Source of the DNA: DSOI01 sp041394885
GTDB lineage: Bacteria; Acidobacteriota; Terriglobia; Bryobacterales; Bryobacteraceae
Direction of reading: 5' to 3'
Assembly: GCA_041394885.1 (NCBI GenBank)
Contig: JAWKHI010000023.1
Coordinates: 1 to 64,000, forward strand
Length of the DNA: 64,000 nt
Made by a program: the position numbers and the translations under genes. Position 1 is the first letter of the stretch. Each line of letters starts with the position of its first letter. This document shows, piece after piece, positions 46,202-54,948 of this stretch. The notes beneath the pieces are model-generated. The model searched no databases. It had not been told where the DNA came from and saw only the letters and a program-made list of their open reading frames with translations.

Positions 46202-47368
46202 TCAGTCGCCCAGCAGCTTCCCGTAGGCCTGCCAGTCCGGCACGTTGTCGAACACCGCCTTGATGCCCGCCGTGATCGGAATCGCGAACACCAGCCCCAC
46301 CGCGCCCCACAAACTTCCCCAGAACATCAACGCCACCGTCACCGCCAGCGGATTCAAGTGCACGCGCGACCCTACCAGTTTCGGATACAACAGGTTCAAC
46401 GCCAGCAGGTGGAGGAAGCCCACCACCGACGCGATCACCAAATAGATCGTCATCGAGTTATACACCGGCACCGCCGCCACCATCGGCGGCAGCATCGCCA
46501 TCGGCAGACCCACATACGGCACCAGGCTCAGAAAGCCGCTGATCGGCGCCACAAGCAGAAAGTATGGCACCTTGATGAAGTAGAAGAACACCCCGCTCGC
46601 CACCGTCAGGAAGAGCCCCAGGATGAAGTTACCCACCACATACGCCCGCGCCATGTCGGCGATCCCCTGCCAACTCCGCCCGGCCGCGTGGCGCTCCGGT
46701 CCGCGGAACAATTGCAGATAGCTGCGCCGCATGTGATCGCGCCAGCTCAGCATGAAGTAAACCAGGAACGGAATGAAGCTCGCGAGCAGCCCCGCGTGGT
46801 AGAACTCCTCCCAGTGTGCGTACATGTACTCCACCACCGGCGAACGGTCCGTGCGGATGATCACCTCCTGCGGCGTCTGCGCGGCTGGTGGCGGGGGCAT
46901 CGGCGGCTCCGCCGAGCGTCTTCTCCGGCTGGCCGCGTTCGGATCGACCGCGGGTTCTGCCGCCTGCTTGGTTTCGAGTCTCCTCGGCGCGAGCAACGCC
47001 AACGCACTTCGCTCGGCGGACTCCAGCCGCGACGTCACCTGCGTGGCAATTTCATTGATCCGCGATCCATAGCGCGGCAAGTCTTCCATCAGCCCCGCGA
47101 TCTGCGTGTACAATCCCAAACCGGACCCATACAGTAGCAGCAGCGCCAGAGTGCACACCACGAAGCTCGCCACCGTGCGCGGCAGCCGCAGACGCGTGAA
47201 CAGGTCCACGAACGGCTCCAGCAGGAACCCGATCGTCACCGCCGTGATCAGCGTCACCAGAAATCCCCGTCCGAAATAGATCAGAGCGATAGCCACCCCC
47301 ACGCCGATCACATTCGACGCGAGGCTGCGTTCTTTCCGTTCTCGCTCGGACAAAGAGGAAGGAATCAC
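46202..47368 (-). CDS. AI-2E family transporter
   Basis: This is a 388-residue protein with seven or eight membrane helices in the AI-2E (PF01594) pattern: ALIYFGRGFLVTLITAVTIG, VASFVVCTLALLLLYGSG, then PFLVYFMLSWRDHMR, VGNFILGLFLTVASGVFFY, ISGFLSLVPYVGLPMAMLP and GSLWGAVGLVFAIPITAGIK. A Pro-rich insertion (about 140-170) sits in the soluble loop between helices three and four. Family members export various small molecules or ions; the name does not prove an autoinducer substrate. It diverges from ruvX with 64 bases between and precedes thrS by 122 bases. Confidence 0.88.
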   Translation of the reverse strand: MIPSSLSERERKERSLASNVIGVGVAIALIYFGRGFLVTLITAVTIGFLLEPFVDLFTRLRLPRTVASFVVCTLALLLLYGSGLGLYTQIAGLMEDLPRYGSRINEIATQVTSRLESAERSALALLAPRRLETKQAAEPAVDPNAASRRRRSAEPPMPPPPAAQTPQEVIIRTDRSPVVEYMYAHWEEFYHAGLLASFIPFLVYFMLSWRDHMRRSYLQLFRGPERHAAGRSWQGIADMARAYVVGNFILGLFLTVASGVFFYFIKVPYFLLVAPISGFLSLVPYVGLPMAMLPPMVAAVPVYNSMTIYLVIASVVGFLHLLALNLLYPKLVGSRVHLNPLAVTVALMFWGSLWGAVGLVFAIPITAGIKAVFDNVPDWQAYGKLLGD

Positions 47369-47432
47369 TGACGCGAGGTGCTCCGAAAACCTGCTACTGG
47401 TAGCGTATCATGCCCTCCCTGGCATCGCTATA

Positions 47433-47876
47433 ATGAACGCATCGGTGGCCTCTCCTGACACGGACATTCCGCGGATTCTCGCTCTCGACGTCGGCAAGCG
47501 CCGCATCGGCCTCGCCGTCAGCGACGCCCTGGGCATCACCGCCCAAGGCCTTCCTACGCTCCAGCGGACCACCATTCGACAGGACCTGGCCTCGTTGTCG
47601 GCCCTCGCGGCGCAATACGCCGTCGGCCGCTTCCTGCTCGGATTTCCGCTGCACATGAGCGGCCGCGAAAGCGCCCAGGCCGCCTACGTCCGCGAGTTCG
47701 GAGACCGCCTCGCCGCCCATACCCGCCTCCCGGTCGATTACCTCGACGAACGCCTCACCACCGTCGAGGCCAGCCGCGTTCTGCGCGCCTCGGGAATCAG
47801 CATTCAGAAACGCGCGGCCGCCGTCGACCGTCTCTCCGCTGTGATCCTTCTCGAAAGCTATCTGGCCCGCACATGA
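47433..47876 (+). CDS. ruvX: Holliday junction resolvase-like YqgF/RuvX
   Basis: This is a 147-residue protein with the RNase-H-like YqgF fold: ILALDVGKRRIGLAVSD (first catalytic Asp), FLLGFPLHMSG, and VDYLDERLTTVEASRVLRA (acidic pair). The final motif KRAAAVDRLSAVILLESYL holds the last Asp. YqgF acts in 16S pre-rRNA 5' end maturation in E. coli and is also called a putative resolvase. It is placed directly before mltG with a four-base overlap (ATGA), as is common in many bacteria. The ATG is preceded by a weak site; MNASVASPDTD is a short extra leader. Confidence 0.93.
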   Translation: MNASVASPDTDIPRILALDVGKRRIGLAVSDALGITAQGLPTLQRTTIRQDLASLSALAAQYAVGRFLLGFPLHMSGRESAQAAYVREFGDRLAAHTRLPVDYLDERLTTVEASRVLRASGISIQKRAAAVDRLSAVILLESYLART

Positions 47877-48901
47877 AGCGCATCGCCGCAGTTGTCCTCC
47901 TTCTCGTGCTCGCCGCCGCGGCCTACGCCGCGTGGACTCTCACCCGGCCTTACGCCGCCTTCTCAGAGCCCATCCTCGTCGACATCCCCACCGGCACCTC
48001 CACCCGCGCCATGGCCTCGATCCTCGCCGGCAAGGGCGTCCTGCGGGATCCCGCCACGTTTCTGCTGCTCCGCGCTCTCCGCCCTACCGCCAAGCTCCAG
48101 GCGGGCGAATACGAGTTCAAGGCCGCCGCCTCGCCGATGGAGATCTACTCCCGCCTGGCCCGCGGCGACGTCCACTTCTACGAGTTCACCGTGCCGGAAG
48201 GCAGCAACCTTTTCGACACGGCGCAAATTCTCAGCCAGCTCGGTTTCTTCACCGCGGAGCAGTTTGTCGCCGCCGCCCGTGACCCCGCGTTGATCCGCGA
48301 CCTCGCGCCCCAAGCCACCTCGCTCGAGGGCTACCTGTTTCCCTCCACCTATCACGTCACCCGTGGTACAACCGCTCTCCAAATCTGCCGCCGCATGACG
48401 GGCGAGTTCCGCAAGGCCTGGAAGCGCATCGGCTCGGCCGCGCCGGTTCATGAGGTGGTCACGCTCGCATCGCTGATCGAGAAGGAAACCGGCGTGGCCG
48501 AAGAACGGCCCATCGTGTCGTCGGTCTACCGCAACCGGCTCGCCCGCGGAATCAAACTCGAGTGCGACCCCACCACCATTTACGCCGCGATCCTCGAGAA
48601 CCGGTATCGCGGAAAGATCTACCGCTCCGATCTCGACAGCACCCATCCCTACAACACCTATCAGCACCCCGGGCTGCCCCCGGGGCCGATCGCCAATCCC
48701 GGAGAAGCCTCGCTGCGCGCCGCCGTCCATCCCGCCGAAAGCGACTATCTCTTCTTCGTTGCCCGCCCCGATGGCTCCGGCGGCCATAACTTCTCCGTTA
48801 CCCTCTCCGATCACAACCGCGCCGTCACCGAGTATCGCCGTGGAGAGCAAAAAAAGACCAACCAAACGCAGTCGGCTCGCCGCCCTGCTCGCCGGGGTTG
48901 A
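47873..48901 (+). CDS. mltG: Endolytic murein transglycosylase MltG
   Basis: This is a 342-residue protein with one N-terminal membrane helix (RIAAVVLLLVLAAAAYAAW), a LysM-like part (about 35-100), and the YceG/MltG catalytic domain: SLEGYLFPSTYHV (150-162), LASLIEKETGVAEERP with the catalytic Glu (198-213), VSSVYRNRL and STHPYNTYQHPGLPPGPI. It cuts nascent glycan strands in the periplasm and sets their length. Its ATG overlaps the ruvX stop. The C-terminus is Lys/Arg-rich and overlaps the start of the next gene by about 60 bases. Confidence 0.95.
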   Translation: MKRIAAVVLLLVLAAAAYAAWTLTRPYAAFSEPILVDIPTGTSTRAMASILAGKGVLRDPATFLLLRALRPTAKLQAGEYEFKAAASPMEIYSRLARGDVHFYEFTVPEGSNLFDTAQILSQLGFFTAEQFVAAARDPALIRDLAPQATSLEGYLFPSTYHVTRGTTALQICRRMTGEFRKAWKRIGSAAPVHEVVTLASLIEKETGVAEERPIVSSVYRNRLARGIKLECDPTTIYAAILENRYRGKIYRSDLDSTHPYNTYQHPGLPPGPIANPGEASLRAAVHPAESDYLFFVARPDGSGGHNFSVTLSDHNRAVTEYRRGEQKKTNQTQSARRPARRG

Positions 48902-49292
48902 CGCCGTCGACCCCGCCCTGCGAGAACGCCTGCGAGCCGCGCTGGCGCCGGTCTCCGATTCTTACCTCCGGCAGCTTTTGCGCGATTCCGGCGTCGAACT
49001 GCATCCGCTGGTGGAAGGCGTCCGCCAACACGACTTCGACAACCTCGAACGGACGCTGCTTGCGCTCGCTCGCCTCTACCTCGACGCCGCCGCCCGCGGG
49101 GACCGCCACACCGGGCTTGCGGCGCGCCGCCTCGTCATCGAAGCCAAGGACCACGCCCGCCTGGCTTCCCGCAAGCACCCGGAAGACGAAACGGCTCAGG
49201 AAAAGATTCTGTGGATGCTCACATGGCTCGAAAACCCGCCCGTGTTTGAAACTTGGATCCGGCTGCGGCGCGGCCGGATCGAGGCGGGGTAG
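48840..49292 (+). CDS. Small helical protein of unknown function after mltG
   Basis: This is about 150 residues if the GTG at 48840 (VESKKRPTKRSRLAALL) is used, which lies within the 3' end of mltG. Codon usage shows it to be a real gene: the downstream stretch DSYLRQLLRDSGVELHPLVE, LARLYLDAAARGDRHTGLAA and KILWMLTWLENPPVFETWIR is amphipathic and helical. I do not recognise the family. An RNA- or cell-wall-related role is possible from its neighbours only. It converges with the S4-domain gene, with 20 bases between them. Confidence 0.6.
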   Translation: MESKKRPTKRSRLAALLAGVDAVDPALRERLRAALAPVSDSYLRQLLRDSGVELHPLVEGVRQHDFDNLERTLLALARLYLDAAARGDRHTGLAARRLVIEAKDHARLASRKHPEDETAQEKILWMLTWLENPPVFETWIRLRRGRIEAG

Positions 49293-49312
49293 CGTTCCGC
49301 CCGGTCGCGGTG

Positions 49313-49696
49313 TTAGCTGTAGCGGCCCGACAAGCGGCCAATCCGGCGCCGGTCCCGCTTGGATGGGCGGCCATCGGTGAACCCATCGCTATGCAGGCCG
49401 GCCTTGCGCTCCCCGGCCAATCGGGCGCGAGCCGCGGCGCTGGCTTCGGTTTCTCGATACAGCGTGGCGGCCACCGCGGCCGGGCCGCGCATTTCGCTTG
49501 TTAGCAGCACTTCCACTTCGAACTCGGCGGCCGGAGTGCGGATGCGCAACCGGTCTCCCACGCGCGCCTCGCGCGCCGGTTTCGCCACGATCCCGTTGGA
49601 CTCCACTCTGCCGAGATCGCATGCCTTGGCCGCGATGGACCGCGTCTTGAAAAAGCGCGCGGCCCACAGCCATTTGTCCATCCGAACGCCAGCCAT
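49313..49696 (-). CDS. S4-domain RNA-binding protein, Hsp15-like
   Basis: This is a 127-residue protein. The S4 domain fills the first half: MDKWLWAARFFKTRSIAAKA, then LGRVESNGIVAKPAREARVG. The opening 'DKWLWAARFFKTR' is the mark of the Hsp15/HslR group, which binds stalled 50S subunits carrying nascent chain-tRNA in E. coli. The C-terminal half is basic (RPSKRDRRRIGRLSGRY), as in Hsp15. The ATG at 49696 or the internal one at 49681 may be used; both lie before the domain. Confidence 0.88.
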   Translation of the reverse strand: MAGVRMDKWLWAARFFKTRSIAAKACDLGRVESNGIVAKPAREARVGDRLRIRTPAAEFEVEVLLTSEMRGPAAVAATLYRETEASAAARARLAGERKAGLHSDGFTDGRPSKRDRRRIGRLSGRYS

Positions 49697-49760
49697 TCTC
49701 TGATTCTGCCGGGTCCGCCGGCTCGACCGCTGCCTCCCGCGGACCCGTCCGTTGCAGACT

Positions 49761-51050
<1,290 letters not shown>

Positions 51051-51059
51051 GAAACCTCC

Positions 51060-52032
51060 TCAGGTGAGCCATTGATCAAGATGGGTGCGCACGAATTCGT
51101 CATCGGTGAGATGCGGATAGGCGCGGCAGACACGGTCGATTTCCTCGCTTTGGCCGGGAGACAGATCTTCGGCCGGATCGAGACACCAGCGGCCGGCGAG
51201 CAGCCCTTGGCGGCAGAACTTCGTGCACGCCGGCGATGCAGCCGTGAAAGTGATTGGCCGCGTCGAAGATGGCGGCGTTCATGTCGGTGACGGCGAAAGC
51301 TTCGTCGAGCACGGTATAGTCCCGGCGTTGGGTCCGGTCGAACAGGGCGGTGGCGCCGAGCGTCCACACGGACCAGTGACCCAGCAATCCGCCGGCGAAC
51401 GGCGGCGTGAGCAGGTCACCGATGATGTTGTCGTCGTTGCCCGTGTACATCGCGATGTTGCGTCCCGATTCGTTCACCGCGCGGACCACGTCGAGCGTCT
51501 GGTAGCGGTGGAAAGGCGCCACCTTGATGGCCAGCACGCTTTCGATTTCGGCGAAGCGCCGCCAGAAGGCGTAGGGCAGGACGCGTCCGCCCACGGCCGG
51601 CTGCAGGTAGAACCCGAACAACGGGAGCACCTCGCCCACCGCGCGGGCATGATCGAGCAACTCCTCGGTCGAAGCATCCTTCAGGGCGGCGAGGCTCAGA
51701 AGCACGATGTGGTAGCCGTGGTCGCGCGCGAGCGCTGCTTCGGCCACCGCTTGCCGCGTGGGTCCGGCGACGCCGGCCACACGGATCGCGCCCTCCTTGA
51801 GGGCGAGTTCCTCCGCGGCGATTTCGAGCACGGGACCGTAGAGCCCGTGCTTCGGATCGCGAATGGCGAATTGCGTGGTGTGGACACCGGCGGCCACGCC
51901 GCCCGCGCCCGCCGCCAGATAGTAGCGCGTGAGCGCCCGTTGGCGGCGCTCGTCGAGCTTGCGCCGCGCGTCCAGTGCCAGCGGATGGGCCGGGATCACG
52001 CAGCCGCGGCGCAATTGGTCCAGCCAGCTCAT
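51060..52032 (-). pseudogene. Dihydrodipicolinate synthase family protein, frameshifted near the end
   Basis: From the ATG at 52032 (MSWLDQLRRGCVIPAHPLAL) the protein follows the DapA/NAL TIM-barrel pattern, with AGAGGVAAGVHTTQF, LFGFYLQPAVGGR and VLAIKVAPFHRYQ, which holds the Schiff-base Lys. At about 51215 the frame shifts: the open frame continues with Arg/Ser-rich nonsense, while the +1 frame reads RQGLLAGRWCLDPAEDLSPG, IDRVCRAYPHLTDDEFV and LDQWLT to a TGA at 51060, which sits exactly on the metY ribosome binding site. One inserted C, or two lost bases, explains it. The catalytic core is whole. A sequence error or recent damage to the C-terminal helix region are both open. Confidence 0.8.
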
Positions 52033-52033
52033 G

Positions 52034-53068
52034 TCAGAACTTGCCATCCCTTGCTTCGAAATGCGTGGGCTTGGCGAGCGTGGCGCCGCCGCGGCCGATC
52101 CACTGCGCGGTCCACTCGATGATGCGGTCCACGTTCACCGATGGATAGCCGAACAACGAAAAGCATTTCGCCGCATTGTTGAGCAGCGCGGTGGGGCGCT
52201 CCTCGCCGTCGAACACCGGCTCGACGCCGAGCAGTTGGCCGAACCGCTGCGCCACTGCGCGCACCGATATGGTCTCCGGTCCCGTGAGATTGATCACGGT
52301 CGGGGGCGAAGATGCGTGCGCGAACGAGCGCAGGCAAATCGAATTCGCGTCGCCCTGCCAGATCACGTTGGCGTTGCCCATCGCCAGGTGGATCGGCTTG
52401 CGTTCGAACACGCGAGTGCCGATGTCGAGCAGAACGCCGTACCGCATCTCGACGGCGTAGTTGAGCCGCAGGATCACGACGGCCGTGCCGTTTTGGCTCG
52501 AGAAGTGAGTGAACATGCGTTCGCGGCCCACCGCCGTCATGGCGTATTCGCCCACCGGCTCGAGCGGCGTCTCCTCCGTGGATCCGCCCTGGGTCACCGG
52601 CGAAAGCCCGTAGACGTTGCCGCTCGAAAACACCGCGATGCGGGAATCGCGATAGCGTTGTGCCACCCGTGCCGGCAGATACGTATTCATGGCCCAGGTG
52701 AAGGATGCGTTGCCGGTGGATCCGAACTTGTGCGCGGCCATGTGGATGACGTTGGCCGCCTCCGGCAGTCTCTCGAGCGCGCCTTCTTCCAACAATTCGG
52801 CGGCGATGGTTTCGACACCCGCGTCTTCGAGCAGGCGCCGGTTGTCGGGATTGGAAAATCGGCTCACGCCGATTATGCGCATCTTGACGCCGGCTTGATC
52901 GGCGGCGCGGCGGGCGCGTAGGGCGAGGCTCGGGCCCATCTTCCCGGAGACGCCCAGCAGAATGAGATCGCCGTTCATCCCGCGCATCGCTTCGAGGTCG
53001 GCGTCGAACGGGCGCGAGAGCAGTTCCTCGAGTTCGGACGTGCCGGCGATGAAGGGAGAGGCGCTCAA
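52034..53068 (-). CDS. NAD-dependent epimerase/dehydratase family protein
   Basis: This is a 344-residue extended SDR. The start is read as TTG at 53068, overlapping the stop of the upstream gene (TTGA). The Rossmann fold shows GDLILLGVSGKMGPSLALRA, a variant GxxGxxG, then VIHMAAHKFG, FSSGNVYG, EYAMTAVGRERM in place of the usual YxxxK, and LRLNYAVEMRYG. The Lys of the YxxxK motif is not obvious, so the catalytic activity may differ. It lies between the adenosine-specific kinase-like gene and the DapA-like gene; epimerase-DapA-like pairs are common and point to sugar-acid breakdown. Confidence 0.8.
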   Translation of the reverse strand: MSASPFIAGTSELEELLSRPFDADLEAMRGMNGDLILLGVSGKMGPSLALRARRAADQAGVKMRIIGVSRFSNPDNRRLLEDAGVETIAAELLEEGALERLPEAANVIHMAAHKFGSTGNASFTWAMNTYLPARVAQRYRDSRIAVFSSGNVYGLSPVTQGGSTEETPLEPVGEYAMTAVGRERMFTHFSSQNGTAVVILRLNYAVEMRYGVLLDIGTRVFERKPIHLAMGNANVIWQGDANSICLRSFAHASSPPTVINLTGPETISVRAVAQRFGQLLGVEPVFDGEERPTALLNNAAKCFSLFGYPSVNVDRIIEWTAQWIGRGGATLAKPTHFEARDGKF

Positions 53069-53547
53069 AGTTTGTACCCGATCTTGCGCAGGAATCCGTG
53101 ACGCCACTCGCGGCCCGAATCGTCCTCGGTGCCATTGGGTGAGGATCCGTCGATCACGCCGAGCACGCCGCGGCCCTGTTCCGATTGCGCCACGATCACT
53201 TCGAGCGGGTTGGCGGTGGCGCAGAAAATATTCACTACTTCCGGCACCTCCTTGATACGTCCCAGCACGTTGATCGGAAAGCCGTCGCGCAGGGTGACCA
53301 CGAAGACATGGCCGGCGGCGATGGCGCGGGCGTTGGCTTCGGCGAGCGCGATCAGATCGGCGTCGTTCCCGCCGGTGCGCGTCAGGCACGGGCCGGACGC
53401 TTCGTTGAACGCGATGCCGAACTTCATTTGCGGAACGGTGTTCACGATCGCTTCGTGAATGTCTTCCACTGTCTTGATGAAGTGAGACTGGCCGACGATG
53501 ATATTTCCGTTTTCCGGGATCCGCAACCGGACCGAGATCAGTTCCAT
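53065..53547 (-). CDS. Adenosine-specific kinase family protein (PF04008)
   Basis: This 160-residue protein starts MELISVRLRIPENGNIIVGQ and has the conserved HFIKTVEDIHEAIV, MKFGIAFNEASGPCLTRTGG, HVFVVTLRDGFPINVL, VVNIFCATANPLEVIVAQ and GVLGVIDGSSPNG stretches of this family. Structural work named it after adenosine binding; its true role is not settled. The ATG at 53547 is chosen because the family starts there; the upstream frame overlaps the sulfatase start on the other strand. It heads the operon ask-epimerase-DapA-like-metY, with four-base or shorter gaps. Confidence 0.88.
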   Translation of the reverse strand: MELISVRLRIPENGNIIVGQSHFIKTVEDIHEAIVNTVPQMKFGIAFNEASGPCLTRTGGNDADLIALAEANARAIAAGHVFVVTLRDGFPINVLGRIKEVPEVVNIFCATANPLEVIVAQSEQGRGVLGVIDGSSPNGTEDDSGREWRHGFLRKIGYKL

Positions 53548-53586
53548 AGAGAACTCCTGGTGGGGAACCACATAGAATATCACTTG

Positions 53587-54948
53587 ATGCTGCGCCGTCA
53601 CTTCCTCGCCCTGGCCGCCGCCGCTGGAGCGCCGCGCCCGAACTTCGTGTTCGTGCTGGTGGATGATTTACGATTCGACGAACTGGCATGCACCGGGCAT
53701 CCGTTCGCCCAGACGCCCCACGCGGACCGGTTGGCGCGGGAAGGCGCGAATTTCATCAACGCCTTCGCCACCACGCCGTTGTGCTCGCCCTCGCGCGGCA
53801 GTTTTCTCACCGGGCAGTATCCGCACACGCATGGCATTGAGGACAATGTGGACCGGTCCGCGCAGAGCCACCGGTTGGCGACGTGGCCGCGCATGCTGCA
53901 CGAGGCCGGATACCGAACGGGGTTCGTGGGCAAATGGCACATGGGCAACGACGATTCCCCGCGCCCCGGCTTCGATCATTGGGTGAGCTTCCCCGGGCAG
54001 GGCGAATCGATCGATCCGCTGCTGAACGTGAATGGAAAGACGGGTCGCGAGAAAGGCTACGTCACCGACGTGCTGACCGAACGCGCGGTGGAGTTTCTGG
54101 AAGCCAAGCGGGGCGATCCGTTTTGCCTGTACCTGGCGCACAAGGCCATCCATCCCAACATCCAGCAAGCCAACGACGGATCGATCGCGCACGGTGGGCG
54201 CGCCGAGGACTTCATCGTGGCGGACCGGCACCGCGACCTCTACGCCGGGCGGACGCCGCCGCGCCGTCCCAACTATGCTCGGCCGCCCGAGCGCAAGCCG
54301 GCGCTCGAACGCAAGATCGAAGGCGTGGAGCCGCTTAGCGCGCGCACGGTCACCGACGATGCGACGATTCTGAACCGCATGCGGATGACCAAGGCGATCG
54401 ACGAAGGATTGGGGACGATGCTCGCTTCGCTCGAGCGGATGCGCGCGCTTGACGACACGGTGGTGGTGTTCACCTCCGATCACGGCTATTTCTACGGCGA
54501 ACACTGCCTGGGGCCGGAACGCCGCCTGGCCTACGAGGAGACCATCCGCATTCCGATGCTGGTGCGCTATCCGCGCCGGTTCCGCGCCGGCGCGCGGCCG
54601 TCGAACATGGCCCTGTCGATCGACGTCGCGCCCACGATGCTTGCGCTGGCGGGCGTGGCCGTGCCGGCAGAGGTGGAAGGACGCTCGCTGCTCGGCGGCA
54701 AACCGCGCGAGGACTTTCTGATCGAATACTATTCCGACACGGTCTTTCCCCGGATCCGCAAGATGGGCTATCAGGCCGTCCGCACCGAGCGTTGGAAGTA
54801 CATCCACTATCGCGAACTCGATGGCGCCGACGAACTCTATGACTTGCGCAGCGACCCGTACGAGATGAAGAACCTCGCGCCCGCCGGCGGTCCGCGCCTG
54901 CGTGAAATGCAGCAGCGGCTGGCGCGGCTCACCGGAGCCCGCGCGTGA
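53587..54948 (+). CDS. Type I sulfatase, arylsulfatase-like
   Basis: This is a 453-residue protein. The N-terminus MLRRHFLALAAAAGAPRPNF is a short signal-like segment followed by FVFVLVDDLRFDEL with the metal-binding Asp pair. Cys66 in LCSPSRGSFLTGQ is the formylglycine site of the C-x-P-x-R motif, and GKWHMG (metal and substrate Lys/His), TSDHGYFYGEH and RWKYIHY are further family motifs. It should act on sulfated sugars or polysaccharides outside the cytoplasm after conversion of Cys66 by a formylglycine enzyme. Its stop overlaps the GTG of rnr. Confidence 0.92.
   Translation: MLRRHFLALAAAAGAPRPNFVFVLVDDLRFDELACTGHPFAQTPHADRLAREGANFINAFATTPLCSPSRGSFLTGQYPHTHGIEDNVDRSAQSHRLATWPRMLHEAGYRTGFVGKWHMGNDDSPRPGFDHWVSFPGQGESIDPLLNVNGKTGREKGYVTDVLTERAVEFLEAKRGDPFCLYLAHKAIHPNIQQANDGSIAHGGRAEDFIVADRHRDLYAGRTPPRRPNYARPPERKPALERKIEGVEPLSARTVTDDATILNRMRMTKAIDEGLGTMLASLERMRALDDTVVVFTSDHGYFYGEHCLGPERRLAYEETIRIPMLVRYPRRFRAGARPSNMALSIDVAPTMLALAGVAVPAEVEGRSLLGGKPREDFLIEYYSDTVFPRIRKMGYQAVRTERWKYIHYRELDGADELYDLRSDPYEMKNLAPAGGPRLREMQQRLARLTGARA

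Noticed and set aside
51051..51059. Possible SAM or other sulfur riboswitch before metY
   Set aside because: The gap to the upstream gene is nine bases once the frameshift is taken into account.
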